Assembly (NCBI RefSeq): GCF_001308875.1
Contig: NZ_KQ465109.1
Coordinates: 62,001-126,000 of the forward strand
Reading direction: 5' to 3'
Source of the DNA: Lysinibacillus sp. ZYM-1
GTDB taxonomy: Bacteria > Bacillota > Bacilli > Bacillales_A > Planococcaceae
DNA length: 64,000 nt
The notes below the pieces were generated by a model, which was not told where the DNA came from, did no database searches, and saw only the letters and a list, made by a program, of their open reading frames with translations. The position numbers and the translations under genes are program-made. The first letter of the stretch is position 1, and each line of letters starts with the position of its first letter. Below, one piece after another: positions 15,609 to 24,175 of this stretch.

Positions 15609-16625
15609 CTAGAAAAATAAACTTAAAATATAGTAAATCAATGCTGCCATTACTGCAGAGATTGGCATAGTGATGACCCAAGTTGTTATGATTTTACGGG
15701 CCATTCCCCATTTAACGCCTTTGACACGGTGTGCTGTTCCTACACCCATGATAGATGAAGAAATAACATGTGTCGTGGATACAGGTAAGTGAATTAATGT
15801 CGCTCCAAAGATGATGGAAGCCGAAGCTAAATCAGCTGCTACCCCATTCACTGGGCGAATTTTCATAATCTTACCACCCACTGTTTTGATGATTTTATAA
15901 CCACCTACAGAGGTACCAAGACCCATCGCAGTTGCTGCTGCAAAACGTACCCAGAAAGGAATATCGTCACCTGTGTGTAAACCACCTGCGATTAACGCAA
16001 GGGTAATAATCCCCATCGCTTTTTGGGCATCGTTTGTTCCGTGAGTAAATGATTGTAAGGCAGCTGTCCCGATTTGCATGGTACGGAAACCTTTATTTGT
16101 ACGATATAAATTCATATCTTTAAAGATGACCTTCAATATTGTCATCATTAGGAAACCAGCTGCAAACGCTAGCAGTGGTGAGAAAATCAGTGCTTGTAAA
16201 ATTTTAATAAACCCAGCATAGTTCAATACATCGAATCCCGCTGCTGCAATAGCTGCACCTGCCACAGAACCGATTAATGTATGGGAAGAACTTGATGGAA
16301 TCCCAAAATACCATGTAAGTAAATTCCATGTAATGGCGGAAAATAAGGCTGCTAAAATAACGACCGAACCTGTGATATCGCCATCAAAAGCATTTAAGCT
16401 AAACGGGTCCACAATATCTTTTGTTAAGGCTTTTGCTACCCCAACAAATGTAATGGCGCCGACGAAGTTCATAACCGCAGCCATGTAAACCGCTGTACGT
16501 GGTTTTAATGCACGGGTTGATACAGAAGTTGCAATAGCATTCGCCGTATCATGGAAGCCGTTTATAAAGTCGAACACTAGTGCGAATATAACGACTAATA
16601 TGGTGATTAGTAATATCGTATCCAT
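15609..16625 (-). CDS. pit: PiT family inorganic phosphate transporter
   Basis: Low-affinity phosphate (metal-phosphate) symporter of the cytoplasmic membrane. The 338-aa protein has the two PiT signature repeats: GFHDTANAIATSVSTRAL near the N-terminus and THGTNDAQKAMGIITLAL in the middle, and a C-terminal LPVSTTHVISSSIMGVG stretch. About ten membrane segments. Start chosen at ATG 16625, 8 nt after ATGGAG, rather than a GTG three codons earlier. The upstream DUF47 gene is the usual partner of pit and lies within 16 bp. Assignment to PiT is firm; the ion preference is not readable. Confidence 0.94.
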   Translation of the reverse strand: MDTILLITILVVIFALVFDFINGFHDTANAIATSVSTRALKPRTAVYMAAVMNFVGAITFVGVAKALTKDIVDPFSLNAFDGDITGSVVILAALFSAITWNLLTWYFGIPSSSSHTLIGSVAGAAIAAAGFDVLNYAGFIKILQALIFSPLLAFAAGFLMMTILKVIFKDMNLYRTNKGFRTMQIGTAALQSFTHGTNDAQKAMGIITLALIAGGLHTGDDIPFWVRFAAATAMGLGTSVGGYKIIKTVGGKIMKIRPVNGVAADLASASIIFGATLIHLPVSTTHVISSSIMGVGTAHRVKGVKWGMARKIITTWVITMPISAVMAALIYYILSLFF

Positions 16626-16640
16626 TTCGTACACTCCATC

Positions 16641-17261
16641 TTATGCATTACGCATAATTATTGTTTCAATTGTGTTTGCCACTGTTTGGCAGCTATCAGC
16701 AATATCCTCAAATTGCTCATAAATATCCTTGAAAACAATGAGACGCATAGGATCTTTTTCTTGAATAAATAATTGCTTCATACAGGAACGGAAAATTTCA
16801 TCACATTCACGTTCATTATCCTTAATTTGAATAGCATGTTTACGCATTTCTACAAGCTTTTTACTATTTAATAGTTCCATGGCTTGTACCATTTCATCTG
16901 TACTCTTCGCAATATATGTTAGGAATTGACGCATTGGCTCCGTTACTTCTGTTAAATTGTACATATTGAAGTGCGCAATGCAGCCTTCCATTCCATCAAT
17001 CACATCATCCAGTTTATTGGCTAAAGCTAAAATATCTTCACGCTCGATCGGTGTCATAAATGATTTATTTAGCATAACGATAAGCTCATGAATTAATTTA
17101 TCGCCACTTGTTTCATATTGTTTCATTGTATCTGCGATTTCTTTTAACGCATCTATATCTTGAATATGGGCATTATGAGCATAATAAATCCCTTCATTCA
17201 CATTTTTAGCGATTTTTAATAATGACTGAAAAAATGGATCTTGCTTATTTGAGTTGAACAT
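16641..17261 (-). CDS. DUF47 family protein (PiT accessory/regulator, YkaA-like)
   Basis: 206-aa helical cytoplasmic protein of the DUF47/PhoU-like family. It has the characteristic THxL-like acidic helices: ALANKLDDVIDGMEGCIAHF and FKDIYEQFEDIADSCQTVANTIETI near the C-terminus, both metal-binding patterns of PhoU-like folds. It is the first gene of the pit operon. In other bacteria the partner controls PiT activity. ATG with SD AGGAGG. A 541-bp intergenic tract lies upstream. Confidence 0.92.
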   Translation of the reverse strand: MFNSNKQDPFFQSLLKIAKNVNEGIYYAHNAHIQDIDALKEIADTMKQYETSGDKLIHELIVMLNKSFMTPIEREDILALANKLDDVIDGMEGCIAHFNMYNLTEVTEPMRQFLTYIAKSTDEMVQAMELLNSKKLVEMRKHAIQIKDNERECDEIFRSCMKQLFIQEKDPMRLIVFKDIYEQFEDIADSCQTVANTIETIIMRNA

Positions 17262-17721
17262 CCTGTTCCTCCTGTAAAATAAAAATTATCAATTTCTGAA
17301 CCATCATAACAAAACATTTACACAATTCTACAAAATTTTAAACACTCAGATGTTGATTTTACAAAAATGTAATATAAAATTCGCCACATTTATTTATAAG
17401 CCGTTTTCCAAGTTGAAAACGTTGGAAATCAAATAATAAAAATCACTATTTTTTCTTTAAATATGACCATTTTTTCTGTTATTTTTATAAAAATACTTGA
17501 AATAATCTTTTTTCTCCTTATTTGTTTTCCACATGAAATGTTAAGGAATTGTAAACGATATTTACATAAAAAAAGAAAGTTTCTTTTGTTATTTTTTCCC
17601 TTATAAACCTGTGGAACCTTTCCTATTTGTTATGCTCGTCCTTGTTGCTGCTTATACATAAAATTGGAGGGCAATAACATTGGTTCATTATTTTATAATA
17701 AATCCTTCAATTTTCTGTCAA
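17262..17721. other. Gene-free AT-rich tract between pit operon and nhaC
   Basis: About 460 bp with no convincing gene. It contains overlapping dyads at 17402-17421 (CGTTTTC-6 nt-GAAAACG, and CCAA/TTGG within it), a possible regulatory site. A TTG-initiated 22-codon frame begins near 17680 behind GGAGG, but it runs through the nhaC promoter and I do not call it. Confidence 0.6.
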
Positions 17722-17797
17722 TTGACAAATATTATTAGCGTGCTATAATACTTTTTGACTTCACCGCATTGAAGCGCAAAAGTATTTATTAGGAGGT
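17722..17797 (+). promoter_or_regulatory. Sigma-A promoter and SD of nhaC
   Basis: Perfect consensus hexamers TTGACA (17722-17727) and TATAAT (17744-17749), 16 bp apart, with SD AGGAGG at 17791-17796, 6 nt before the ATG. Confidence 0.85.
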
Positions 17798-17802
17798 TTC
17801 AT

Positions 17803-19185
17803 ATGTTTCGAATAGAAGCTAAGAGTAATCCTCGATTTATTGAGGCAGGCTTCGTTATACTTTTTATTATTGCCACAATGGCTTTTAGTATTGGTTATTT
17901 AAAAGCAACACCCCATATCCCGATTTTTCTAGTTATTTCACTTTTACTAGCCTATGGATTACTAAAAAAAGTTCCCTTTCGCGATCTAGAGGGTGGGATG
18001 ATTGCTGGTGCTAGCGCTGGATTGGGTGCTGTTTTCATCTTTTTCTTTATTGGGATCTTAATTTCAAGCTGGATGATGGGTGGGACAATCCCTACGCTCA
18101 TCTATTATGGTTTTTTAACAGTTTCACCAAACTTCTTCTTTGCCATTGTCTTTTTAATTTGTAGCATCGTTGGTATTTCTATCGGTAGTTCGTTAACAAC
18201 AGTGGCAACTGTCGGTGTGGCATTTATGGGCATCGCGGGTGCCATGGACATCTCGTTAACAATAACAGCTGGTGCAATTGTTTCTGGTGCCTTTTTCGGT
18301 GATAAAATGTCACCCTTATCTGATACAACGAATCTTGCCTCAGGAACAGTTGGTGTAGACTTATTTGAACATATTAAAAATATGGGATGGACAACAATCC
18401 CAGCTTTCCTGATCTCAATTGTACTGTATGCCATTTTATCGCCAACAGGTGAAGCAGCATCTTTTGATACAGTAGAGCAATTTAAAGAAGGTTTACTGGC
18501 TACAGGACTTATTCATTGGTATACATTATTGCCCATAGTTGTCCTCGTTATTATGACTTTTTATAAAGTACCTGCCGTCATTACATTAGCCGTTGTGTCG
18601 ATTCTCGGTGTGGGTCTTTCCTACATGATGGACCCTCTACCAGCTGCAGATGTCTTCAAAATTTTGTTTGATGGCTATGTCTCTCAAACTGGTAATGAGG
18701 CCGTAGATGCCTTGCTGTCACGTGGTGGCATGAATAGCATGCTATTTACGATTGCTCTTGTCTTACTTGCCTTAACAATGGGCGGCCTCTTGTTCACACT
18801 TGGTATCATTCAAAGTATTTTAGCCAAGGTTGAAAGCTTATTTAAAAGTGCTGGCTCCGTTATTACAGGTGCAGCAATTACTGGTATTGGGGTCAACACA
18901 TTAATCGGTGAGCAGTACTTATCCATCCTGTTAACAGGTGAAGCATTTAAAGCACAATTTGCGAAAGTCGGTCTAGCGCCGAAAAACCTTTCTCGCGTAA
19001 TGGAGGATGCTGGAACGGTTGTCAATCCACTTGTACCTTGGAGTGTTTGTGGTATTTTCATCACAAGTGTCCTTGGTATTCCCACACTGGATTATCTGCC
19101 ATTCACCTTCTTCTGTTTACTTGGCCCAATTCTAACTGTTATTTTTGGTTGGAGTGGCAAAACATTAACAAAGCTTGATCAATAA
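17803..19185 (+). CDS. nhaC: Na+/H+ antiporter NhaC family
   Basis: 460-aa membrane antiporter, with about 11-12 hydrophobic segments. Family landmarks: SGAFFGDKMSPLSDTTNLA (about residues 161-179), the conserved TxxP/DNT-like ion site region of NhaC, and EDAGTVVNPLVPWSVCGIF near the C-terminus. It would exchange sodium (or a carboxylate in malate-lactate type members such as MleN) for protons. The NhaC/MleN families are close, so the substrate is less certain than the fold. Single-gene unit with a strong promoter. Confidence 0.9.
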   Translation: MFRIEAKSNPRFIEAGFVILFIIATMAFSIGYLKATPHIPIFLVISLLLAYGLLKKVPFRDLEGGMIAGASAGLGAVFIFFFIGILISSWMMGGTIPTLIYYGFLTVSPNFFFAIVFLICSIVGISIGSSLTTVATVGVAFMGIAGAMDISLTITAGAIVSGAFFGDKMSPLSDTTNLASGTVGVDLFEHIKNMGWTTIPAFLISIVLYAILSPTGEAASFDTVEQFKEGLLATGLIHWYTLLPIVVLVIMTFYKVPAVITLAVVSILGVGLSYMMDPLPAADVFKILFDGYVSQTGNEAVDALLSRGGMNSMLFTIALVLLALTMGGLLFTLGIIQSILAKVESLFKSAGSVITGAAITGIGVNTLIGEQYLSILLTGEAFKAQFAKVGLAPKNLSRVMEDAGTVVNPLVPWSVCGIFITSVLGIPTLDYLPFTFFCLLGPILTVIFGWSGKTLTKLDQ

Positions 19186-19186
19186 C

Positions 19187-19220
19187 AAAAGGTAGCTGAT
19201 CAAAAATCAGCTACCTTTTT
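19187..19220. terminator. Bidirectional terminator between nhaC and the multicopper oxidase gene
   Basis: A perfect stem of 13 or more bp (19188-19200 with 19206-19218) with a short A-rich loop and T-runs on both sides, between convergent genes. Confidence 0.9.
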
Positions 19221-19244
19221 CACTTTTTATCTATCAAAAAGATT

Positions 19245-20729
19245 CTATTCAACCTTCACTTGTCCCATCATACCATTATCTTCATGCTCTAATAAATGAC
19301 AATGGAACATATAGAGACCCTTATCATTAAATTTCACAGCCAACTTAACGGTTTCATCTGGTTCAATGGACACTGTATCTTTCCAGCCTTGTTCATTGAG
19401 CGGTGGTGCTTGTTCATTAATGGATACAATTTTAAATTGTGTGCCATGTAAATGAAAAGGATGCGTCATGCCACCCATCATATCTGGCTTATTATATATT
19501 TCCCAAATTTCCGTAACACCCTGTTGTTGAACAAAATCAATTCTATTACGATCAAATTGCTTGCCATTGATCGTTACCATTGTCCCCATACCAAACAGCT
19601 CTATTCGTTTGGAGACAGGTAATTGTTGTTCTTCACTGGTCGTCGAGAAAGTATTCAATTGATCCTGCATCTTCTTTGGAGTGGTTTGTTCATTTTTAAT
19701 CGTAAATGGTAATAGAACAACATCCTCTTCATTCATTAATGCTAAATCGGCGGAAGTACTTAGCTTTGAAAAATCAATGATAATTTCAGCACGTTCGCCT
19801 GGTGTTAAGGTCAGTTTTTTTAGAGGGACAGGGCTATTTAGAAATCCTCCATCTGTCGCGATTTGTTGAAATTCCTCATTCGTACTAAGCTTGAATGTAA
19901 AATTGCGCGCATTGGAGCCGTTTACTAATCGAAGACGAACGGGCTCTTGGCGGACACTGAGCTTTGGATGAAGCGTACCGTTGATAAGTAATGTATCGCC
20001 AATTGTCCCATCATTATTTTTAAACAGCTGGTAATTTAATTGTTTTTGATCGTCAAACTGGCGGTCCTGAAAAATTAGTGGAAAATCATTCACGCCATAT
20101 TGATTAGGTAAACCTAAACGCTGGGAATTTTCATCCTCTACGTAAATCAGTCCAGCCAAACCTTTATATACTTGTTCAGCTGTTTGTCCTTCAGGGTGAG
20201 GGTGAAACCACAAAGTAGCAGCTTGCTGGCGGATGTTAAAAGTCAGTGTCTTCGATTGACCAGACTTTATTTGTTCATGCGGACCTCCATCTCCCTCTCC
20301 TGGTATCTCTAAACCATGCCAATGAAAGGTCGTATCTTTACTCATTTCGTTCGTTGTGGAAAATTGCACGGTTTGTCCCGATTGAACGCGAATTACTGGC
20401 CCTAAAAAGGACCCATTATAGCCATAGGTCTCTGTTTGGACACCCTGATAAAACTCTGTTGTCCCTTCCTGTGCTGTAATCGAATAGCGAGCTGGATTTT
20501 CTCCATCTGGTTCTAGTAATGGAGGAATAGCCAACTCATTTTCTCCTGTTGATGGAGCAAGCTGTAAGGGATTCGTATGACTCATATGACCATTTGTCAT
20601 ATTATCCATTCCTTCATGAACCATGTTCATCGATTTGTTCGAAACTTCATTTGCTGTCTTACTGTTACTACATCCGCCAATTAGTAGAATCAGTAGTGTT
20701 AATAATGCAAACCACATTTTTGATTTCAT
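19245..20729 (-). CDS. Multicopper oxidase, lipoprotein (laccase-like)
   Basis: 494-aa exported copper enzyme. Signal peptide with lipobox LIGGC (Cys20) anchors it outside. All four copper motifs are intact: TFHWHG, LWFHPHPEGQT, HPFHLHGTQF and the type-1/3 motif MFHCHLLEHEDNGMM with an axial Met. The N-terminal linker is Met/His-rich (NMVHEGMDNMTNGHMSH), typical of copper-tolerance oxidases. It would oxidise Cu(I), Fe(II) or phenols using O2. Downstream of two CcdA-like genes on the same strand, which may help deliver or reduce its thiols or copper. Physiological substrate not determined. Confidence 0.95.
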   Translation of the reverse strand: MKSKMWFALLTLLILLIGGCSNSKTANEVSNKSMNMVHEGMDNMTNGHMSHTNPLQLAPSTGENELAIPPLLEPDGENPARYSITAQEGTTEFYQGVQTETYGYNGSFLGPVIRVQSGQTVQFSTTNEMSKDTTFHWHGLEIPGEGDGGPHEQIKSGQSKTLTFNIRQQAATLWFHPHPEGQTAEQVYKGLAGLIYVEDENSQRLGLPNQYGVNDFPLIFQDRQFDDQKQLNYQLFKNNDGTIGDTLLINGTLHPKLSVRQEPVRLRLVNGSNARNFTFKLSTNEEFQQIATDGGFLNSPVPLKKLTLTPGERAEIIIDFSKLSTSADLALMNEEDVVLLPFTIKNEQTTPKKMQDQLNTFSTTSEEQQLPVSKRIELFGMGTMVTINGKQFDRNRIDFVQQQGVTEIWEIYNKPDMMGGMTHPFHLHGTQFKIVSINEQAPPLNEQGWKDTVSIEPDETVKLAVKFNDKGLYMFHCHLLEHEDNGMMGQVKVE

Positions 20730-20797
20730 CTGTTTTCCTCCTTCTTGTTACGCCAACAGTAATGTAACAAAGAAGTATGGAGAAATGATGAAGAGTT

Positions 20798-21508
20798 TTA
20801 AAATCCTGAAAAACCATCGAACAACGGGCTTAGCCAAATAATGATTACTGTTAAACCGTCAAAAAATAAAATAATCCCTAACACAATCATGAAATAGCCA
20901 CCAACTTTTGTAATCGTTTGACTATATTTTCGTATCCATGTGATTTTCGTGACAAATTGTGATAGGAGGAAAAACGGTATTGCAAACCCTAATACATAGG
21001 CAATCATATAAAACATGCCCGCCTCTGGATATTGGGAAGCCATCATAAAAACCGCTCCAGTAATCGGACCAGTACAAGGGGTCCAACCAGCTGCAAAGGC
21101 AAGTCCAATGAGAAAGGAGCCCAAATAGCCTGTTGGACGATTTTTAAAGGAAAGACGTTTTTCTTGCATTAAAAACTTTGGAGATAAGACACCTATAATG
21201 ATAAAACCGAAAAGAACAATTAAAATAGCACCAACCTGCCGCAATAAATCTTGGTACTGGAAAAAGAACCAGCCCACAGCAGATGAACCGTATCCGAGGA
21301 AAATAAAAATCACGGAAAACCCGATTAAAAAGAACAATGTATGCAACATACCAATAGTTCTTAATTTTTTATTGTCTCCCTGAAGCTCATCTAGTGACAT
21401 CCCTGTAATATAAGAAATAAAAGCTGGATAAAGCGGTAAGGTGCAGGGCGAAATAAAGTTTAAAAATCCTGCGCCAAAGGCTAAAAAAAGATTAATATCT
21501 GGATTCAT
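20798..21508 (-). CDS. ccdA: CcdA-type thiol-disulfide/cytochrome c biogenesis membrane protein
   Basis: 236-aa protein with six membrane helices. The two active cysteines are in the expected places: NFISPCTLPLYPAF near residue 21 and GWTPCTGPITG near 145. CcdA relays electrons from cytoplasmic thioredoxin across the membrane to extracytoplasmic thiols. It lies between a CcdA-like paralogue (26 bp upstream) and the multicopper oxidase (68 bp downstream). The context suggests a role in maturing or protecting the oxidase, but a general cytochrome c role is possible. Confidence 0.9.
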   Translation of the reverse strand: MNPDINLFLAFGAGFLNFISPCTLPLYPAFISYITGMSLDELQGDNKKLRTIGMLHTLFFLIGFSVIFIFLGYGSSAVGWFFFQYQDLLRQVGAILIVLFGFIIIGVLSPKFLMQEKRLSFKNRPTGYLGSFLIGLAFAAGWTPCTGPITGAVFMMASQYPEAGMFYMIAYVLGFAIPFFLLSQFVTKITWIRKYSQTITKVGGYFMIVLGIILFFDGLTVIIIWLSPLFDGFSGF

Positions 21509-21534
21509 TTTGTTCGCTCCTTACATTTTACACG

Positions 21535-22281
21535 TTAAGTTATTCCCCAATATGTAATGGTGTCCACCATACCTAATAACAGTAACAATATGCCTGCCAC
21601 TAGTTGAATAACTCTCCCCATCTTCATGCTTGTTCGTAAAATGAGACGCTTAGCATCGAAAAGATAAATTAAGAGAAGCATGATGAGTAGTGGTATAGAA
21701 GTTGCAACTCCAAAAATACTAGGTAAGATAAACCCATAGGATGCGCCTGTTACGATGGGCATTAGCCACACAAAAAACAGCACAAACATGGTCGGACAAA
21801 AGGCAATAGAGAAACTAGCCCCCATTAAAAAGGAGCCTAAATTGCCCCCTTTCACAACAGGAGGAATAAGCGACGACAGACGATTTAAAAATTTCAACTT
21901 CAATAAACCTAATAAAACGAGTCCTGTCATCATCATAATTGGTCCAATGGCCTGACGGAAAATGGGAAAATATAATGTCATTTTAGTTTCAAACGATTGA
22001 CCAAATAACCATGCTAAAAGACCAAGTCCGCTAAAAACAACTACTTTACCAAGAATAAAAAACATAATCTCCTGCCAATTACTTTTCATTTGAAATGTCT
22101 GATTTCCATAAAATGTAATAGCGCTCATATTACCGGTTATTTGACATGGAGCAAGAGCCCCTATGAGACCTAACAGAAGCGCCATAGCCCATGCGGAATG
22201 CTCATAGGCATTTAAAAATTGATTGATCGGCTCACTCATAAACTGACTAATAGCTGACAAAAAACTATACAATTCAAACAC
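21535..22281 (-). CDS. CcdA/SafE-like membrane protein
   Basis: 248-aa membrane protein with six segments and the same two-halves layout as CcdA: a Cys in GALAPCQITGN (about residue 46) and one in AFCPTMFVLFF (about 165). It matches the 'sulfite exporter TauE/SafE' or DsbD-transmembrane group in which many members are linked to copper or cytochrome oxidase assembly. First gene of the cluster with ccdA and the multicopper oxidase. Just upstream, on the plus strand, AAACTAGCCA-AAACTAG (22311-22327) is a 10-bp-spaced direct repeat that could be an operator. Precise function unknown. Confidence 0.82.
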   Translation of the reverse strand: MFELYSFLSAISQFMSEPINQFLNAYEHSAWAMALLLGLIGALAPCQITGNMSAITFYGNQTFQMKSNWQEIMFFILGKVVVFSGLGLLAWLFGQSFETKMTLYFPIFRQAIGPIMMMTGLVLLGLLKLKFLNRLSSLIPPVVKGGNLGSFLMGASFSIAFCPTMFVLFFVWLMPIVTGASYGFILPSIFGVATSIPLLIMLLLIYLFDAKRLILRTSMKMGRVIQLVAGILLLLLGMVDTITYWGIT

Positions 22282-22536
22282 CTTCTATCTGTTAATCATT
22301 TCAGCTTTAAAAACTAGCCAAAACTAGTATAAAGGTTAAATATGAATAAATGATGCAGAAATCGACTCTCCTTTTTTTAGAAGACTATGATGTGATCAAA
22401 GTATGTCATTTTGTTGGTAGAAGCTATAATACGGATCCACACGGGCAGAGCGGTACTAGATATGGTTTCATTCCATTTTGGGTACTGCCATCCACCTTTC
22501 GATTTTCAATTAGTATGGCTAAAAATTTACAAGTCT
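22282..22536. other. Intergenic region upstream of spo0M
   Basis: Divergent spacer. An open frame in phase with spo0M runs through it from 22350, but it has no SD, resembles nothing I know and lies upstream of the sigma-W promoter, so I treat it as non-coding. It holds the direct repeat noted for the SafE-like gene. Confidence 0.6.
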
Positions 22537-22562
22537 TGAAACCTTTTTTCAAACTGTGCGTA
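22537..22562 (+). promoter_or_regulatory. Sigma-W promoter of spo0M
   Basis: TGAAAC (22537-22542), 16-bp spacer, CGTA (22559-22562): an exact match to the Bacillus sigma-W consensus, 36 bp before the start codon. In B. subtilis spo0M is a sigma-W target, so this fits established knowledge. Confidence 0.9.
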
Positions 22563-22598
22563 TGTATAGCTAACAATTTCAGTAGGAGGAATGTAAGA

Positions 22599-23366
22599 AT
22601 GTCTTTTTTTCATAAAGCACTAGCAAGTTTTGGGATTGGTTCAGCAACAGTTGATACAAGGTTGGCAAAGGATACTTATCGAGCTGGAGAAGTCATGCGA
22701 GGGGAAATCATCGTGCGTGGCGGTCAAGTTGAACAACAAGTGGATTCCATCTATCTGTCAATTAATACGACATATATAAGAGAGTCAAATGATCATAAAC
22801 ATACAGAGGTAGCCACTCTACAAAAAGTCAAAGTGACAGAGCCTTTTACACTAGCTGCTAGTGAAGAGAAGGTCATTCCCATTTCGTTGACACTGCCATT
22901 TGAAACACCGATTAGTGCGGGCAAAACGCAAGTCTGGATTCAAACCGGACTCGATATTAAAAACGCTGTTGACCCAAGTGACAAAGATTATATTCGTGTT
23001 GAGCCAACAAGCCTCGCAGCGCAAATACTTGATGCTATAGGTCGATTAGGTTTTCGTTTACGAGAAGCAGAATGTGAACAAGCCCCGTCACGCTTCCGAG
23101 GGTATTATCCGTTTGTACAGGAGTTTGAATTTGTGCCAACAGGATCCTTTAGAGGGCATCTAGATGAACTTGAAATTGTCTTCCTCTCGCAGTCCAATCA
23201 TTCTGCAGAAATTCTAATGCAGATTGATCGCAAAGTTAAAGGCATTGGGAGCTTCTTCGCAGAGGCTCTTGAGATGGATGAAAGTTATGTACGAACAACG
23301 ATTACGATGCACGATCTACCAACACTGCAAGCGAAACTCCAGGAAGTTATTTCGAAGCATATATAG
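22599..23366 (+). CDS. spo0M: Sporulation-control protein Spo0M
   Basis: 255-aa arrestin-like cytoplasmic protein. It opens FFHKALASFGIGSATVDTRL, the Spo0M N-terminus, has the TYRAGEVMRGEIIVRGG arrestin-fold stretch, and ends with the typical EVISKHI region. Length matches B. subtilis Spo0M (about 258 aa). Start set at ATG 22599 because SD AGGAGG lies about 9 nt upstream and the sigma-W promoter ends only 36 bp before it; a frame extending to 22350 would include the promoter. Role: sporulation onset and cell-envelope stress. Followed by a 13-bp-stem terminator. Confidence 0.93.
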   Translation: MSFFHKALASFGIGSATVDTRLAKDTYRAGEVMRGEIIVRGGQVEQQVDSIYLSINTTYIRESNDHKHTEVATLQKVKVTEPFTLAASEEKVIPISLTLPFETPISAGKTQVWIQTGLDIKNAVDPSDKDYIRVEPTSLAAQILDAIGRLGFRLREAECEQAPSRFRGYYPFVQEFEFVPTGSFRGHLDELEIVFLSQSNHSAEILMQIDRKVKGIGSFFAEALEMDESYVRTTITMHDLPTLQAKLQEVISKHI

Positions 23367-23374
23367 TCCAAATG

Positions 23375-23405
23375 AAAGTAGTTGAAGAGTACTTCAACTA
23401 CTTTT
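23375..23405 (+). terminator. Rho-independent terminator of spo0M
   Basis: Perfect 13-bp stem (23375-23387 with 23392-23404), loop AGTA, then T-rich tail. Confidence 0.9.
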
Positions 23406-23456
23406 ACTTTTCTCAACGTTCCAAATTTTATGTTTTACAAGGAGGCAATGTGTTTC

Positions 23457-24131
23457 ATGGTAATAAAAGCGGTATTATTTGATTTGGATGGAACTTTGTT
23501 AAATAGAGATGAATCTGTAAAATTATTTATTGAGAGGCAATATGAACGACTAAATAAGCTATTGAATTCTATTCCAAAAGAAAAGTATATCTCTCGTTTT
23601 ATCCAATTAGATAAGCGAGGATATGTTTGGAAAGATAAAGTCTATCAGCAATTAGTGTATGAATTTAATATAGAAACCATCACTTGGGAAGCGCTTCTGC
23701 AAGATTACATGAATGAATTCAAACATCATTGTGTCCCATTTCCAAATCTAATTAATCTATTAGAAAAATTGAAAACTGACCATTTTGTTTTAGGAATGAT
23801 TACGAATGGCTTTGGACAATTCCAAATGGACAATATCAAGGCTTTAGAAATTGAAAAATATTTTGATGTAATTTTAGTATCTGAATGGGAGGGTATGAAA
23901 AAACCAAATCCTCAACTATTTATGAGCGCTTTAGAAAAGCTTCATGTTCTACCTCATGAAAGTATTTTTTTGGGGGATCATCCTGAAAATGATGTAAAAG
24001 GTGCTCAAGATGTGGGAATGAAAGGCATTTGGAAAAGGGATTTTCAATGGGACTGTGTTGAAGCAGATGCCATCATTGATGATTTGTTAGAATTACCTGC
24101 CATCATCGATCAGTTAACCATAAAACAATAA
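23457..24131 (+). CDS. HAD superfamily phosphatase (YjjG/Gph-like)
   Basis: 224-aa cytoplasmic hydrolase. Motif I FDLDGTLL (Asp9, Asp11), a helical cap (about 20-95), motif II ITNG near 114, motif III lysine in KKPNPQLF, and motif IV GDHPENDVKGA with the metal-binding acidic pair. This fits a small-molecule phosphatase such as phosphoglycolate or nucleotide phosphatase; substrate not assignable. Start set at ATG 23457, 11 nt from AAGGAGG; an ATG three codons earlier is only 2 nt from that SD. Stands alone between a terminator and the convergent ptsI gene. Confidence 0.9.
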   Translation: MVIKAVLFDLDGTLLNRDESVKLFIERQYERLNKLLNSIPKEKYISRFIQLDKRGYVWKDKVYQQLVYEFNIETITWEALLQDYMNEFKHHCVPFPNLINLLEKLKTDHFVLGMITNGFGQFQMDNIKALEIEKYFDVILVSEWEGMKKPNPQLFMSALEKLHVLPHESIFLGDHPENDVKGAQDVGMKGIWKRDFQWDCVEADAIIDDLLELPAIIDQLTIKQ

Positions 24132-24132
24132 A

Positions 24133-24162
24133 ACCACCTACCCTATGTTGTTGGTAGATGGT
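24133..24162 (-). terminator. Terminator of the nag/pts operon
   Basis: Arms ACCACCTACC (24133-24142) and GGTAGATGGT (24153-24162), one mismatch, followed on the minus strand by TTTTATTGTTTT. Confidence 0.7.
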
Positions 24163-24175
24163 TGTTGGGATAAAC

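Noticed and set aside
14875-15670. Long open frames on both strands over repeat array 1 (about 240 aa each), as repeat proteins with (K/E)VTDxxx heptads
   Set aside because: Unit lengths of 18 and 21 keep several frames open by arithmetic. The only ATG for the minus frame lies inside the pit terminator stem and lacks an SD; the plus frames have no SD either and run into the 3' end of pit.
17680-17750. 22-codon leader peptide before nhaC
   Set aside because: The frame runs through both promoter hexamers of nhaC, so it would not be on the nhaC mRNA.
22350-22598. N-terminal extension of Spo0M
   Set aside because: It would lie upstream of the sigma-W promoter and has no SD; homology and SD both fix the start at 22599.
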